From NCBI GenBank assembly GCA_037389465.1, contig JAZARR010000033.1, forward strand, positions 1,464,501-1,528,500: 64,000 nucleotides of DNA, read 5' to 3'. Positions 36,601 through 51,300 of this stretch are shown here, one piece after another. A program made the translations under genes and the position numbers. This stretch comes from Baylisascaris procyonis (lineage: Eukaryota > Nematoda > Chromadorea > Rhabditida > Ascarididae). How positions within the stretch are numbered: the first letter of the stretch is position 1; each line of letters begins with the position of its first letter. The notes under the pieces are model-generated. The model searched no databases and was not told the origin of the DNA. It saw only the letters and a list, made by a program, of their open reading frames with translations.

Positions 36601-38682
36601 TGTAAACGATCATCGTAATTGTTCCAACTCTATCTTCCATAAAGTGGGAAGTTCATAATTCGCTTCATCCGATTATCAATGGGGAGTTTTTCATGAAGAC
36701 GGCTGATTGACACTCCGTTGGAGCGACAGAAAGTATCCTAAATAATGTTGCATTAATGGCCGTATATCGCCAAAAGCGGCTGATGATATTCTCGATGGCG
36801 TCTTAGAAGCAATGAAAGTATCGCTTGACAGATGCAATTAGACACTTTTTATACAGGAAGTAAGACACCATGTTATACACGAATATCAAAACATCATTAT
36901 TTTCGATGAGGCTCGTGTGAAGTATAGTGCCTCAAAAGTCAGAAACGACAACATGCTCAATGAAGAGCATTCCGGATTGCGACATGATCAGGAATATTTA
37001 AGGGAAGATTTTCACTTTTTATCGTTATTTTAGCTCTTCCAATGAGCGGACGAAAAAGAAAAAAGCTCTAAGCGAGAATTTAAAGAAAACTTCTTCACTC
37101 TGCGGTGAAGGACGATGCAAATTTGTTGTTCACCTACCCATTATGATATGTGATAAGATTCCGCATAGAGCGCAAACGATGAGTACAAAATATCATATAT
37201 ACTGATCACTTGACAGCGTAACAAGATAAAACAGCTGTTAACAGAGGCTCGAGGCCGACTGCTAAACAATGCAGTTTTTTTCTTTTCTTACAATTAACTG
37301 CAAGTGAATAGCCAAATATAATAACCGTTATTATTCTCAATTTAAACAATTACATAATATTAATTTAGTGAATAAAAAATTTATCTAAATATGCGTGAAA
37401 GTTGGCACTCACCGGTATGCTTCCATTCAGTAGCTGTTAAAGGCATTCAACACATCGATAGCACAACGCAAATAATAAAATATTCGGTTGATTTGGCAAC
37501 TAAATGAAGTCGACAATAATTAAATATGTAATGATTGGCCTGTGAAGAGACGAATGATTGCAATGAAACGTGGCGTAGAGCATCAGCGGCAAGTTATGAC
37601 ATCAAAAAGGCTAATGTTTGCAACCTCTAATCGAATGAAAAATATCGTTAGCACTAGCGAATGCATGAGAACTGCAATTATGAAAACGCTTTAAAATCAG
37701 GCAGCCATCCGCGGAACGTAGTGGATTCTTAGCAACTTTCACGACCTTCCTTAAGACTTGATATTAAAATTAGCCACTATTCCTGCTCAGACTGAGAGGA
37801 TAACCATTGTTTCATGACCAAAGAAAACATTGCCTGCATTTACTTGATGGGCGAAGATGTCGGGTTCGAATCCGTTTGTGATCGATGTTTTTACTGCCCA
37901 CCAAACGATTTTTTGGACCATAAAAGATCAAACACTTTCAAATGTTTATTGACTTTTCTTCGGCGATCGAAACGGCAAAATATACAAAAATGAACAATAT
38001 TCACAACAGGTTGAAAAGTTTAGCCACTAAATTGTTTACGAGGGATTCGGTGTGGTGAAGGAACCATCCCCAAAAAGGTCAACTTTCCTACCGATTCTTC
38101 GAAGTCGTTACGTCCTGGTGCTCGGAGTTTCCGGTGGGGAAAATCACACGATAATAAAGCTCTTTATATGAAAATAAACTCCAGTTAGTGCACTTCTCAG
38201 TTTGAAAGCAATCGAACGAGCTTGCTTGCACTCCGACCGAAAAACCTTTTTCTAATTAATTTTTAACACGTTGACTTCGCCAAGTAGCGGCATATGAGAT
38301 AAGGAGGAGGAACGTAGGTTCCTCTCCAGGTCAACTAAACTGTCCCATGGAAAGGAGGATTTGTGAGTGCCATGGACAAACGGTAAACCCGGGTATAGCA
38401 ACAAACACTAACCATGAGCAGCTATTCATGAAGAACCTGAGGATCTGTGAACTCTACGTATACAGTACTAAAATATCTCTGACAATCGAATCAGGTGAAC
38501 ATAAAAAAATTCTGAACGCATTAGAACTGACAAAATGAAGCACAAAAAAGCGAAATTTTGCGAATGGAAAGGAGCAGATTAAGGCCTGAAAGTGAGCATG
38601 TTGTCAAGTCTTTCCTACTGCAGCCATTCATACATTCAATCAACCGGAATGAGCATATATGAGGAGTATACTTGCATCTTTG

Positions 38683-38880
38683 TTATCCGCATTCTTTTTC
38701 AGATTTACGCACTCGAAGTGCCCTTGAATGTTTATTCCACCATCGCAATAGGTAGTACCCAGCAAGTGTGAAGGCAATGTAACGAGTTAGAAGAAGCAAG
38801 AAATGATCTTGGTGTTTCTTCGCCACTCCGCTTCGTCGTGGAGCAAGCAATGTTCGAACACTCATCAGGCAAGCAACCAA
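38683..38880 (-). CDS. Possible 65-residue single-pass membrane microprotein
   Basis: An uninterrupted frame starts at ATG 38878-38880 and ends in TAA. The N-terminal third is basic (LLAPRRSGVAKKHQ), followed by a hydrophobic helix (FLLLLTRYIAFTLAGYYLL) and a strongly basic tail with two Trp. That layout suits a small mitochondrial or ER membrane protein. I do not recognise the family, the frame is short enough to arise by chance, and there is no neighbouring exon evidence. Confidence 0.22.
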   Translation of the reverse strand: MVACLMSVRTLLAPRRSGVAKKHQDHFLLLLTRYIAFTLAGYYLLRWWNKHSRALRVRKSEKECG

Positions 38881-39137
38881 TGCTATAAAGTGTTTATGTC
38901 AAATAAAGTTCCTGAGTACTGATGCTTAATTTCTGCCTATTGCTATCGCTTCGTGAGCCAAGCTATTGCTTAATACGAGACGTTCAGCTGTTCAAAATGT
39001 TGGAAAAAATTTGGCAGTTTCATCGACACTTTCGTTCCCCAATTCTTAGTCAAGGAGTTGCATTTAAGCTGCTCATCAATTAGTTGGACCTAGATTGATC
39101 AATCTCTGACGCAAATTAGTCAGCGTTTTTTGGAGAA

Positions 39138-39150
39138 GGGGGGGGGGGGG
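39138..39150 (+). repeat. 13-base pure G tract
   Basis: An uninterrupted G run in the intergenic region, followed by T and a purine-rich stretch. Confidence 0.9.
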
Positions 39151-42100
39151 TGAGAGAATCATCGCTGATCTTGAATCATTTGGAGATGGCCGGAGCTAGT
39201 CTTCAAAAGTGGCGTATCTAAATCCCTCATGATTCTTTACCACACATATGTCGGAGATTCACTTCCTTTCGAAATGCTCCATATGAAAGTTTTCGCTGCT
39301 TAATTTTGTTTCGGACGAATCACATATTACGGAGGCTCTATCTACTGGTTTATCCGCTTCTACTTAAGATCCACGTTCTCTATCTCCTCCCTCTCCCCCC
39401 CCCTCTTCGCAACCCCGCCCTTTAATATCCTCTTAAATTTCCTTCCATGCTAGAGTTTTGAAGTTCGAACTACGACATTGATGAAAGTTTTTAAAAAGCG
39501 TGTTTGTTGCACTAGATGAAGCGGATCTGCGGAACAAAGATCTGCATTCTCCCATGGGTATTGTCATCCATGAATCGATCTTGTAGACATTGACTGCACG
39601 GCAATGATACTAAAACTTTCTCATACTTAGGACATTGCCAGAAACTTCTAAAATTAATAAATTTTGTTGCAGTGAAACAATGAGAATGAAATGTGATCTC
39701 AGGCGTAAGTGAGGGGGGATGTGTTTAGTTAATGAAGTCAGTGGTCGCCCATCTTTTTGTAGTACCTTGAGGTGTCTTTGACCGTTGTTTTCTATACTCG
39801 TCGAGCCACTTTGTAAAAAATACGCAATGTGCCCTCGCATATAGGACACCTTCTTATGTTCCCTCGTAGTTTCCTAACTTGATCTCTGACGTAAAAGGTT
39901 ATCGTTGGCACTTTGCCTCTTCGCAGTTTCTTTCCCAGGTGCCCATTTTCCTCATTGGTCGATATTATGCACTTCACTACTTTTTAAGTCTTACCTTCTC
40001 TCTGCTGCGTTTTTTTCTTTTCATTTTATCATCAAACTTTCATATGACGTCCCCATCTGTGCGATGACTTCGGTCGAACTTATTTTGCACTAGCAAAAGC
40101 CAAGGCAGAATTTTCCGCTCATCAACTGTTAGAAACATATTGGTGCAACGCGCAGTTTGCTTTGAATATTATTGGTAAGATGAATTACGCTGCAAAAAGC
40201 GCATATTGGGCCTGTTTTTTTCCGGCGCATTTCCCCACTGTTTACCAACTCCATGCCTATCGGCTGTATTCAGCGTCGAGCAGTAGTTTGTTCTTTTCCT
40301 CGCTTAAACAGTCGTACTACAAAACTTTGGTTCGCAAATTTCACAGCAGATTTGATCGTGAGTTAGGCGTACGATAGACGACCGTATTCGACGAAACTCG
40401 ATTGAACTGAGCATTAAATGACGTATGTTATACCTCTAGATCTCATCAGTGAAATTTTTCCGCTGCAAGAGTTGAAGCTATTGAGTGGAAAGAAACAAAT
40501 ATAGACAAGGAAAAAGGCGCTACCTTAGCCAAATTTCGCAGAAGGTTGTAAACAAATTGTGAGCAGGGATGGAGCACATGACTAGCTGCTACCTAGTCTT
40601 CCCACCCTTTCAAATCAAGCTGCGAGTTTGAGAGTTTCCACTATTTGGTCTCGTAACGATTTCGTGCAAAAAACCAATAAGTGCGAATCGAATTAAGAGG
40701 TTCGAATTTTTCACCAATATGGCTATATCGTAAACCTCGGATCTTTTAAACTTGGTGGAGCAATCTTCTCGAATGTGATAGGTGCAAAAGCGGTTAAAAC
40801 ATCTGGCGAAGGTTCTATAAACTTTGTGAAATGTGGCGGCCATAAAACTGATCAAACAATGACAAAAAGCTTGTATTTTGAAGTATTCGATGAAGTGCAA
40901 TGAAAAACTCAGGTGTTTGCCTCTTATAAGGTTTGTTGTTGAATTTTGAGGCGGATACTCTCATCGATGTTGTCTTTTTAATATTTGCATATTTCTTAGC
41001 ATTCTTCGAGAGCGATTAAGCATTCTGATATTTTGATTAGCACAAGCCTCAAAGAAAAGAAGAAAGAAAAAACGGACTCTATCGAAGAGTTCGAGATATG
41101 CAACATGCCGCGCGACAGCGAAACGCTTTTAAGCGGTTGTTCGTAGGTGATTCTGCTGATGTTGTCCTTTTTTTTGTTTGTTGTTGCAAATGACGATATT
41201 CTCTGATTGAATCTCGTCGTGCTTGTTTTTTTGTTAAATTATTTAACTTTTATTAGGTTTCAACAAGTTTTGAAGTGTTACCTTTGTAGGTAATTGCATG
41301 TCTGTGGTTTCAAGTCGCGTATGTCCGTTGTAACATGAGTATGTCCGTTTATGCCGTTTTTTGGTTTGAGAATTGTGGACCACAAAAGTGACGATGATCA
41401 AATTCTTCATCTCTATACACATTACAATGCATTTTCGTGAACTTTTAAGCTTAATTTCGCAGTTCACATGTGTTATGGGCAAGTAAAAATGCTGTCGGTT
41501 TTGCATATGCAAAATTTGTCACATAGAAGTGCGCATATCCTAAACACGTAAGGGAATGTTATAACGCGGCAGGGTAAAGTTTTTACTGAGGAGTTTGAAA
41601 CGCGTGAGAACTCATGTCAGAAAGCGCAGTACACTGAAAATGCAAATGGAACAAAGCTTTTCATCTCTTCGTAGAAAATCATCCCGATATTTGCATATTT
41701 GTGAGGTCCATTTATGGAGTTTTAGGTGTTGTGGACACACCAGGGAAAACCCAGCGACCAGGCCAAAAGGGTCTTGTCCAGATAATTTCATCCTCCAGGA
41801 CATGCTTTTTTGGCATCTTCTTGCAGAAAAATTTATACTGTTCAAAAATCTTTGACGTTTTGAGCACTTCTTGTGGTGAGTCGAAGATCCTTCTAACATT
41901 TAGCAAATAGAAAAGCCATACTTGGGACGCTTTAGTCAGAAAGCTCTGTTTTTGCGGCGATTTCAACACTTTTGAGACCGGACGAACTATCGACTATGTC
42001 TTAAAGCAATGCCTCCTCTATCCCTTCCTCTTTTAGAACGTAAAACTTTGAGTTAGAATCACAAAACTACAATGCAATGACTTGGTATTTCAAGGTAGCG

Positions 42101-45100
42101 CTGCACTAAATCCTTATATTTAGTGCGGACGTATCATGCAAAAAAAGTTCCGTTTCCACTATTACGCAAACTCGGAACCTTTTTGCAGTGAAATTTGAAA
42201 GGGCTGTAAAACAGCACTTTTAAGGTACTCAGGTTTGATTTTCTAACCATAGCCTAAAATATTTTCGGTTACATACTATGTATTCCTCTCGGACCGGTGC
42301 AGTTGATAGCTAATGGACAGAGCATCCCAGATTTCTTTCTTTTTCTTCTTGTGCCATAATACATCAGCTTTCGTGACTCGGGTTTTAATGGTTTCCAGGT
42401 TGAAACTACGAGTCTTTTTCGCATCCACATAAGCACATAAATCAGATCTAGATTATACTAACGAAAAATCATCCCTGCGGCTATCATCGTATCGATGGTA
42501 AAGGGGGCTGTGTGCTCAGCATTTTCCACTTTCAAAGGGGAATGCACGTTTTAGATGAAAACGTTTGCAAATCATATTCCGCTTCAAAAAATTTAATGTA
42601 CGTTTTAGGTGACTTTAGTGGATCAATGTAATATTGTAGAAAAATTCGCTGTCGTTGCAGTGTATATCCTTCTAGATTGCAACAGCACTGTTATGCCGAT
42701 TACATAAAACATATTGAATGCGGAAATGATGGAGTATCGTTCTTTCATTAGTATGCGATATCCTGTTTGGTTTAGTATTAGTGATATTCATATCGAACCT
42801 CAATTAAGATTGAGATATTCATGCACGAGAAATTGAGAATAGTGCAATATTATTCGCGCATTTTAAGCATTTAGATATAGTGGTATTGTATATGTGTGTG
42901 AAACTGGTTTATTGATGACTAGACACGAAACTGCTAATGCAGTGGGGCGAAGGTTAGTGTTTTAACGCCGTAGAGTGGCTGTTTACATAGTTGTTCGGCA
43001 CATTCTTCGTTGAAGGATTCACATTCCATTGTTGGTGAAATGTTGCCAGAAAATGCAAACTGTGTTCAATGCTATTTGCAGCGTAGATGTATCGAGCATT
43101 ATTGAGAGGCCTTCATCACTTACTACTACCCGAGCCGTTTTGGAACGTTATACTCTAATGCTTAAGCGATATTGCTTTTCTCAAATCATCCTATGGCCCA
43201 CAGCAACCAGATTACATTAGTAAGCAGAAAACTTTTAACCTGGACTCAATGGAGTATCGCAGCTTCAAACTTCATCTAATTCTTTCCTCTAAAATTGTGT
43301 GTTCCGGCATCCTACTGCCAGAAATATTTGTTTGGCCCTCCTTGCATATCACTCTCAATTTGCCAAAAGGTGTTGCAGCACAAATAATGTTTTGCGCAGT
43401 TTCCTGTTCCCCGTTGTGCAAGTTTGGAATCTGCTTCTCATCGATATCTTTAATGCACTTGTTCCTTCAGCTTTGAAAGTGCGGCAGAATCGTTTCAACC
43501 TACACATTATTGCAGTTTTTATCTATTAAATGCTTACTCACCTGAATTGTAGCCTTGCGAACGTTTTGATGGTTCTTGCTGTTCACACTCACATACTTTT
43601 TTTATGTTTCCGCACTTTGGGACGTTAAAGCGACTAAAAGTGAATAAACGTAAACGTTCTTTTTTTTTTTTTTTACTTATTTCAGCGAAAATCGTTGCTT
43701 CCCACTATACTGCGCTCCTGATGTGGTTTTTTAAGTGCACTTTTTGCACATCTTTTATCCTGTCCACATTTGTCCTTATTGCTTTCGAGTAGGATGGGAA
43801 TAAATTCAAATGAGCAGGTGCAAATATGCTACAGGAGCAGGACGCAGTAAGGAAAGGGGAGGGGGATGTGGTCGGCGCTTTCTTACTGCAATCTGGCAGG
43901 CAATTTTATTTTTATTCATGATCGTTCACGTGGGTTGTCATGGAAGCGCTGTTGGAATGCTTTCTGAGTTATTTTTTCCAGCATCCGAGCAACTTTAAAC
44001 ACGAAAATTTGGGATGTCTTAAGTGCTAATCAGATCTCGTCGAAACGACCTAATTACCTTCTCCAGCCTTTTCAGAATTTGTCGTCTCACTGTCCCCAAA
44101 ATGTGGAGCACTCCACTGAAGTTGCAGCGACATTGTGAGTTTATCATGATTTTGAAAGATTTGTTGGGCAACGCAGTGGGTAATTTCTTGCAAAGTTTTT
44201 TGACAGGCTGCAACAGCCGAATACAGTAGAAGAGGTCTTTATTCAAAAATGCATAATATTATCAATAAGCGAACCACTCCAACCGGGAAAAAATACAAAG
44301 CGTCATGTACCTTTTTAGCAAGAACAAATTAGGACCTCACATAGGTGTGATTAGCACAAATGAAAACGGATGATCGGGAGAGGTTATCTATCCGGTGGAC
44401 TGCGTATTACATGAAGGTCGAAATTTACCGGTTAATTCGTAAGAAGGATTATTAAATTTTTTGTTTCAGCTATGTTCTGACATCTCAAAATTGGAAAACG
44501 TTTATGCGATTTGTAAGGATTACAAACTGATTTCAAATGAGAGCGGATGCAAACTATAACCCAAGCAAATATCTGAGAAGGCATTTGTAATTCCGATACA
44601 TAAAGCATAATCGAATTGTAGGTGCTGGTATCCTTGCATTTGCTGATCCGATATCTTCAGACCACATTCATGGTCAAACTTATACGGGCACGGGAAAATC
44701 TTACGGAGGGCTGGGGCAGATTTTTACTAAACACCTGTGTTCCAAAGATCGTAAAATAGAATTTGCGACCTTAAGACTTTCCCGTTAAGTTAGGAGCAAT
44801 GCTGTTTCCCCTAAAGGTCGGCCGAGATTTTATGCGCAGACTCAAACATCGTCATCAGCAGTTGACAGCGATACTCTAGCCAATGTAGCACATATAGACG
44901 GCTACAATTCACAAGGAAAACAGGGCATTTGCTTTGCGAGTATTCCAACTGCTAAGGTTTTGCCTATTAAGTGAATCAACAAAGTGAGATAAATGGTTGG
45001 TGATGTAGTGTGTAACTAAATGTTTCGATTCTCTGCAGATAGCTTTGTGCGTTCGATGTTCCTTGCAACACGTTGTTTCTTGCAGTTGAGAAGCAAATTT

Positions 45101-48100
45101 AAATGCATAAGAAACTTGTAATGTTTCGGATATAGGAAAACACTTTTTCGATTGTTGTTGTGGAAAAGAGGATTGAGGGAGGGGGAGGAAGGTCGAAGGA
45201 AAGGAATGCTTATTTCAATGGGAATTTCATTCAGAGTAATATACAAAATTTTTGATGTGTTTCAGTTCTTTTCTTGGAAAGATGTAAACGTTGACCCACT
45301 GTAAAGGATGGAAGATATCGGCCGGATGTGTCAGCACTTTCGAGCTATAGACATTTGCATCTATGAACCGTTTGAGTGATAGTTTCAGAGATTTATGTGA
45401 CATTAAATCTGAACTCAACAAATCGACAGATCTTTTCGGGCCGATCAGCCTCTTTTCTATTAATCGAATAGTTTTTCTGGTACAAGCGACCATATTAATT
45501 TTCCCATTCATTTTCTAATTGAAGTCTTCAATATGGAACACTGAAGTAGGTATACATATGAGGAAGTGATTATAAGCATTAGATGGATCACTTCAATACA
45601 AGATTGATCTCAGAGATTCTTTAGCTAATCAAAGCATTCGAATGCATAAATGATAAGAGGAAGAGAAGTACTCCCGTACACCTACAACAAACATTTTTTC
45701 GCAAAAGACTAAATATTTGATAATGTGTTTAAAAGCAGAACGAAATGTGATAGATGGTGAGAAGAGTTAACTTGCAGATCCTTTGAAAGGATCTCGTTGT
45801 CAGTTGACATCATGTGTCTGATCAGAATTCATCAAAAGCAATCAAAGATGTGAATCTATTTTTAGTGATGTACATCACTTTTTTTGCATAAAGAAATGTT
45901 TTTCTTCGAATGCTGCCATAACTCAAGCAAAAAGGGCGCTAGAGAGAAGCATTGCAATCAAATTTTGTGCGATCTGAAACGTCCCATTTAGGGCTGACTT
46001 AGTGGAAAGGTCCCCTTCCACCCTCATTTTCTCTTCCGATGTGAGTGTAATAGGCCCATATGTATATATTTACGTTTATTTGGGCATTAGGTTATGCATG
46101 TGCATATACGCGCGTTAAAGGCCTCTAGCACTGGTCTCAAACAGGTTTCCAGATACGAATTTAGATTGCCGTCTTTTTTTTCATTTAGATGTTTAGGATG
46201 AATATGAAAATACCGACATCAACTGGGTCGGCACCAATAACACGAAAACATAATCGCAGATTACACGCACAAGTGAATATTCATTGAAAGCAAATTATCG
46301 CTAAACTTCAAAGGTTTCGATCGGTGGATCAGACGCAGCATTCAGGGTTTCATCGACCATTACGCGTTCGCAGCATTTGCCCTAGGCAGAGGCAGTTCGA
46401 AAAGGCAACTGTTGTATGGTTGACGAAAGTACTCTTAAAGTCGAACTGCAAAATTCAGAGCGCATCCTGGATAACGAGTTTCCAGACTCCCATCCATCTG
46501 CCAGGAACGTATTGAAGACCTCTAGTTTAGAGGAGATGCTGAAGAGTGGAGGGAGGTGATTGAGAGAGAGAGTTAGATATGAAGCTCAATCGATGAGTTT
46601 GTGAACAGTGTATCAATAAATCGTTTCCAAGCTTTTCTGAAAAACAAGCCGATCGAATGCTTGTTGTAGTTCAGAGTTGCGCAGATGAACACATCGCATC
46701 TGCCATTCAAGAAAGAGCATGGGATTGCTTTATTCTTTTCATCGGCATCAAATCAGGATCGCACACAACGCTATTGGCTACGGCCATGTGATTTACCTGT
46801 GGGATATTGGAATAGCGTTTCGGGGCCATTTTACATGCCTACACGGTCACCATATCCCTTCATTTATAAATCCCGGCAGCTATCGCTTTTGCAGCTTTCG
46901 ATGTTCGATGTGTTCTACCTGAAGAAATATGTAGATGTAGAAGGGCTAAGCAATAGAGAAACATGCCGTGCATCTTTCTTCATCGAAGAGACGATTACTT
47001 AATTTCTGATCACGCACTTGCGGAATGCCCCAAAATATCCAGATAATTCATATATTTGTTGTGAATTAAGGTTTGTTACTTCAAAGGCGCAATGGAGAAA
47101 GTAGCATAGCTCATATAACCTCAAGCTGGATGCAGTGTTTTATATTGCTAAAAGATGTTTATCCCAAATTAAGGGGACAGAGTGAATCAACGATAAAATT
47201 GGTGAGCGATACATAATCCATCTGCAAGCAGTGATGTCGATAAGAGGCATTCACCTTCGCGCTTGGGATTTAATTTCTGTGAAATGTTGATTCTCTCAAT
47301 AATGCTTCACGAATCTCATTTTCCGTTTCTTCTTTACTCAATCATCACACATTTCAGTTGATTTCTTCAGCGCATGTTTATGTTCTTCATCCTTAAAGAT
47401 GCGACGATTTTTTTCTTTTTCCAGGTGTTTTGCTTTTCCTTCTCGGTAGTGAAGTGTTATGCATGTTGATCATGAAATTAGTGGCGTATCGGTCGCCATT
47501 GCCGAGTTGCTGTTGGCTATCAATCGGGTTTGTTCGACGAAATCGATGAGTCATCGTTTTCTTCGATTGTCAGATGTGTCTATTATCGCTCACCACATGA
47601 GCGTTTAAATGTTCTCATATAGGTGGAATGATATTAATACTTATAGGTAGAATGAACCTTTTGCAGGTTAGTTTCAATTGGTGCATTTGTTCTATCAACC
47701 GCATTTCTTTATAGCGTTTGTTGTAAGAAGTTTAATTTTCGTTTATGGTTTGATGGTACTTTAAATGAAATTACACCTAACCGAATGCATTCTTCTGATT
47801 CATCCTATCTGCATTTTCATTGTTCATGTTTCACCTCGTTACCATTCAGAATATAAATGATTTCAGTTAAATAGTTCATCTCAAGCTGTTAATCCTAGCA
47901 TCTAAGTGGCAAGTTTTCGCCTTCCTTCTATATGAAGTTTCACTATGGAAGTTTTAGTGCATGCGTTTTGCTCGGATAATCTGAGTGTGAGCTCAGAAGC
48001 GCAGGAATGCTTATACGCGGATACTTGGCATGACCTCTATTCTATAGCTATGCGTACTGCGTTTTGTACGTATGTATTTAGCTGAGCTCACATCGAATAG

Positions 48101-48365
48101 TACGCAGTGTTCGTCTTTGCAGTCTATACACTAGTGCGTTCTTCTTAGATTTAATGCAGTTTAATCTTTTTCTTAACATTCTAGTTCAGCTGCATGGTAT
48201 CATGGTATCGAAGCTTCTATCCTTATTGTTCACTTCGTTGTTACGTTTTTTTTTGTCTGTTTCCGCCCCACTGATTTGCGATTATTCGTATTATAAATGC
48301 AGTTATCGAGCCTTATGTTGAGTTGTTTATAGAGGCGGCGAGGCCGAGAAGGGTGCAGCTGTACG

Positions 48366-51300
48366 ATGTCGTCGTCGGTGGTAACGTTTAAATCGCCACA
48401 ATCAGCCAAGCATTCGGCCGCAGAACCGTCAGCGCCACCTACAGCTTCAGGTAGTAATTTCATTCTCACAGCATTTGTTGTCTACCATCCGATTAAAAGC
48501 TTCTGCTACATCTCCCCCGATAGCAAATTAAAAGCTCCTACATAACATCTCCTCCCTTCCTCCCCCCCCCCTCCCCGCCCCTCTACGTCAGGAAAACGAT
48601 GATAGCAGACCGTTTCACTGGAAAGGTCCCTTTGTTTCAATGCGAACACCTATCGTGGAAAGTAGTGAGTAGCCAAGTTACGTGGCATAATTGCTCAAAT
48701 AGTAAAGCATGCCACATTCTTATAACATCAAACGTGACGCAGTGCAGGGTGTGCTCGATCCCACTGCAGTTAGGGCAGGTGCTTTCTTCGAAGAAAAAAA
48801 GAGCTCTTTCTAAATGTAAAAAGTCTTCTGCAGGTTTCTGTAATATGTTTAACTGAGGTATATAGTGATCAGAGGAGCAACTTTATCCCGAAATTCGGAT
48901 GAGGGAAGGAGAACACTGCTGTTTAAGGTGGGTGCATTTCTAAGGTTGTAAAATCGTGTAGAAGAATGTTCCTCTCCACCTCACTTCCTTTTATTATGTC
49001 AGTGGTAGCAACTAAACCCTAAAGGAAGGAGAGGGGCTAAATGAATTGTCTCTGTTTGCGCGCGGATATCAAAAACGCGTAAAGGAATTTGAGCCACATA
49101 GCTAAAAAGCATCAATCAAATCCTGGCATATGTTTGTTGTTCCACAGTGTGATGAAGCCGTATTGTCATTCCTTTCGGCATGTGATGCGTCACTATGGAA
49201 TGCAGTCATTCGACGTTGCAGTACGGGGGGGGGGTGGGCGTGGGAAATTTACCTAAGTATATTTTTTGGTGCTAGTTTCATTTCGATAGCTATTATAACT
49301 GTCAGAATAACCGCACAGAACTGATTTCTCGCATAAGAATAGCACCCTAAAAGAGCAGTGATTGTGAGGCCTAGGTCATGAGGAATCTTTCATGGTGAGG
49401 GGATTGCCAGCAGTTGGTTGACAATTTTGCTCTCTCTCTCTCTGCCCCCTCCCCCCCCCCCTCTTCCGCCCTCCCGCCAGCCGCATACTGCCTTTGCGTC
49501 CTTCTGCTCCCCACCCATCCCCTGCTCTCGGTTGTTTTACGATGAAACGCCGCTATCATATTCTTTTTATATTAGGTTTTTATCATATCCTGTATGCCTT
49601 TCTTTTATTCTTCTACTGCTAGGTGCCTCGATGCTTAATGCAAGAGGATGAATTTCAGTTTACAAGCAAATGTAGCATTTTTTCTTGAAGTGTGACGATT
49701 CTGGAGAGCGTCCAAGTATTTTAACCACCCGCTTTTTCTGAAGTCATCGATTTTGTGTTCTTTTTTTGTGCTCCATTTTCTGCAGCAAACCTCACCAGCT
49801 TTTTCGGTTTACCTCTTTATCAGAGTCGTATTTTATTACATGCCTGTAAATGGGTAAAGCAAGAACGCGTAATAGGTATTAACGTACTATTAATGGATTA
49901 CAGTGAAAACTCCTGGCTAATTGCTTTGTTCTTTTCTCTATATAGGTGTGTACTGGTGCTGAGTGGGACGCTCAGGCTGATTTGTTTTAGGAGGCGAAGA
50001 ATGGCGGGCACAAGAGGAATTCGAGAAACAAAAGCTTGGCCATCGAAGAATCGATCGCCAGGGCGAGGTTATTTTTCAGCTTCTCTTTTCTTTATTTATT
50101 CCGAGTCTAACGAAAGTGCAATCGATCGTCAAGGAAATGACGTCAACATCCTACCAAAGTTCCAGGGACTTTTCGATTTATGTACATTTACATTTACTCT
50201 GTTCTAGACTGTTCAAGGTATTGGTGAATGATCTTGGTGGATGCTTTAAATTGAATTTTGACCACTCGAGTCAACTTCATCGAGAACAATTGTTTCTTGC
50301 AGATCATCTGAAAAGCATAGCTACTTTTCCCTCGTCTTTTCGCGTGAACCCCTCCTCGCTGAGTGCAATGTGCTTGCGATTTTCGAGAGAGCTAATTGAT
50401 TGTGGTTTTCGTCGATACATTTTAACATTCCTTGTAATTTGGATCTGGTATATGGAAAGAATGCGCCATTTCCGCAGTATGGGAGGAAAAGAATTTTATC
50501 GATTCCCTCTCCCATCATCCCCTTCCCTTCCTGCCCTTTCCCACTACCTGAGCCACAGTCGCCACAGTCGTGACTACAGGTCCAGTAATTGTTCATTTCA
50601 ATTATTTAGCTCAAGCTTCCTAGCTTTTGATATGGCCTATTATTTGTGATTGTTGCGTAGGATAGGTCATCTTTGCACTTAATTTGTTTATCTGTCTTCA
50701 AATAAAAAATATATGCTACTGGTCACTGAGAAGCTTGTGACATTTCCTCGCTTTGTTCTTAGAAAACGTAGCTTTCTGGGAAGCTGTCCCCTTCCTACCC
50801 ATTCCTAGCATCCACGCACCCCTTTCTGTTACTTCCGCTTCCGTTAAATCGTTCGCTATAGCTGAAATATTCCATTGGTATCTTGATCTAGGTTTGCTTC
50901 CATTGCTCGATTTATAAAAATACTTATACAGGCAAATTTTTCATTTCCTTCCGAGGCATATATTTCTCTGCTTAGCTATACGGGTTTGCGTCACTAGTGA
51001 ATCCTACAGATCTTTTGATTTTTTGGAGCATAACCTGACTATAACCGTAGGCTCGCTTTGGTTACCTAAGAAGGTCGAGTTGCTGCTGCGGTGGGGGAGC
51101 GGAGGGAAATTGACCGTTGTTATAAGGGTTTTGTTTCACTTTTTTTTTTCGTTAACACATCTGCCTTTCTGCTTCTGTCATTTGCATGGTTTTCAGATTC
51201 CAAAATAACGATTAAGTTTTTACGCGGCGATTGATGCTGAAAATTCTCGTGAAACTCCAATCCTTACAAGTTGTTAAATGTTTCTTAAATTTAAGTAACC

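Larger units (their letters stand above)
36601..48365. other. Gene-poor intergenic region between synaptotagmin and PIP5K genes
   Basis: In 11.8 kb I recognise no conserved protein, RNA gene or intact transposon. Open frames are mostly under 100 codons and overlap each other on both strands. One short frame with a membrane segment (38683-38880, -) is listed separately. The last few hundred bases before 48366 are expected to hold the PIP5K promoter and 5' UTR. Confidence 0.5.
48451..49990 (+). other. First intron of the PIP5K gene
   Basis: This is 1540 bp with pure C tracts at 48562-48571 and 49451-49461 and a pure G tract at 49225-49234. No homologous exon was found; the phases of the flanking exons fit direct splicing. 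Confidence 0.55.

Noticed and set aside
37855..37880. Possible tRNA B box GGTTCGAATCC
   Set aside because: The flanking bases cannot form a T-arm stem (only two pairs) and no A box or acceptor stem lies at the right distance.
44630..44790. P-loop-like HGQTYTGTGKSYGG in a short + frame, reminiscent of a kinesin nucleotide loop
   Set aside because: The spacing is wrong for kinesin (extra residues between GQT and GTGKS), and the rest of the frame shows no motor-domain sequence before a stop.
45227..45511. 94-codon minus-strand frame with protein-like composition
   Set aside because: No recognised family, no convincing splice partners and no conserved motif; cannot be separated from chance.
46685..47002. 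105-codon + frame in the intergenic region
   Set aside because: A second frame overlaps it with equally plausible composition, and neither shows a domain.
49755..50207. 150-codon open frame on + overlapping PIP5K exon 2
   Set aside because: It reads exon 2 in the wrong frame; the correct frame gives the conserved [12 protein letters not shown].
50116..50649. 177-codon open frame on + between PIP5K exons
   Set aside because: Ser/Leu-rich translation of pyrimidine-rich intron DNA without any motif; a minus-strand frame overlaps it.
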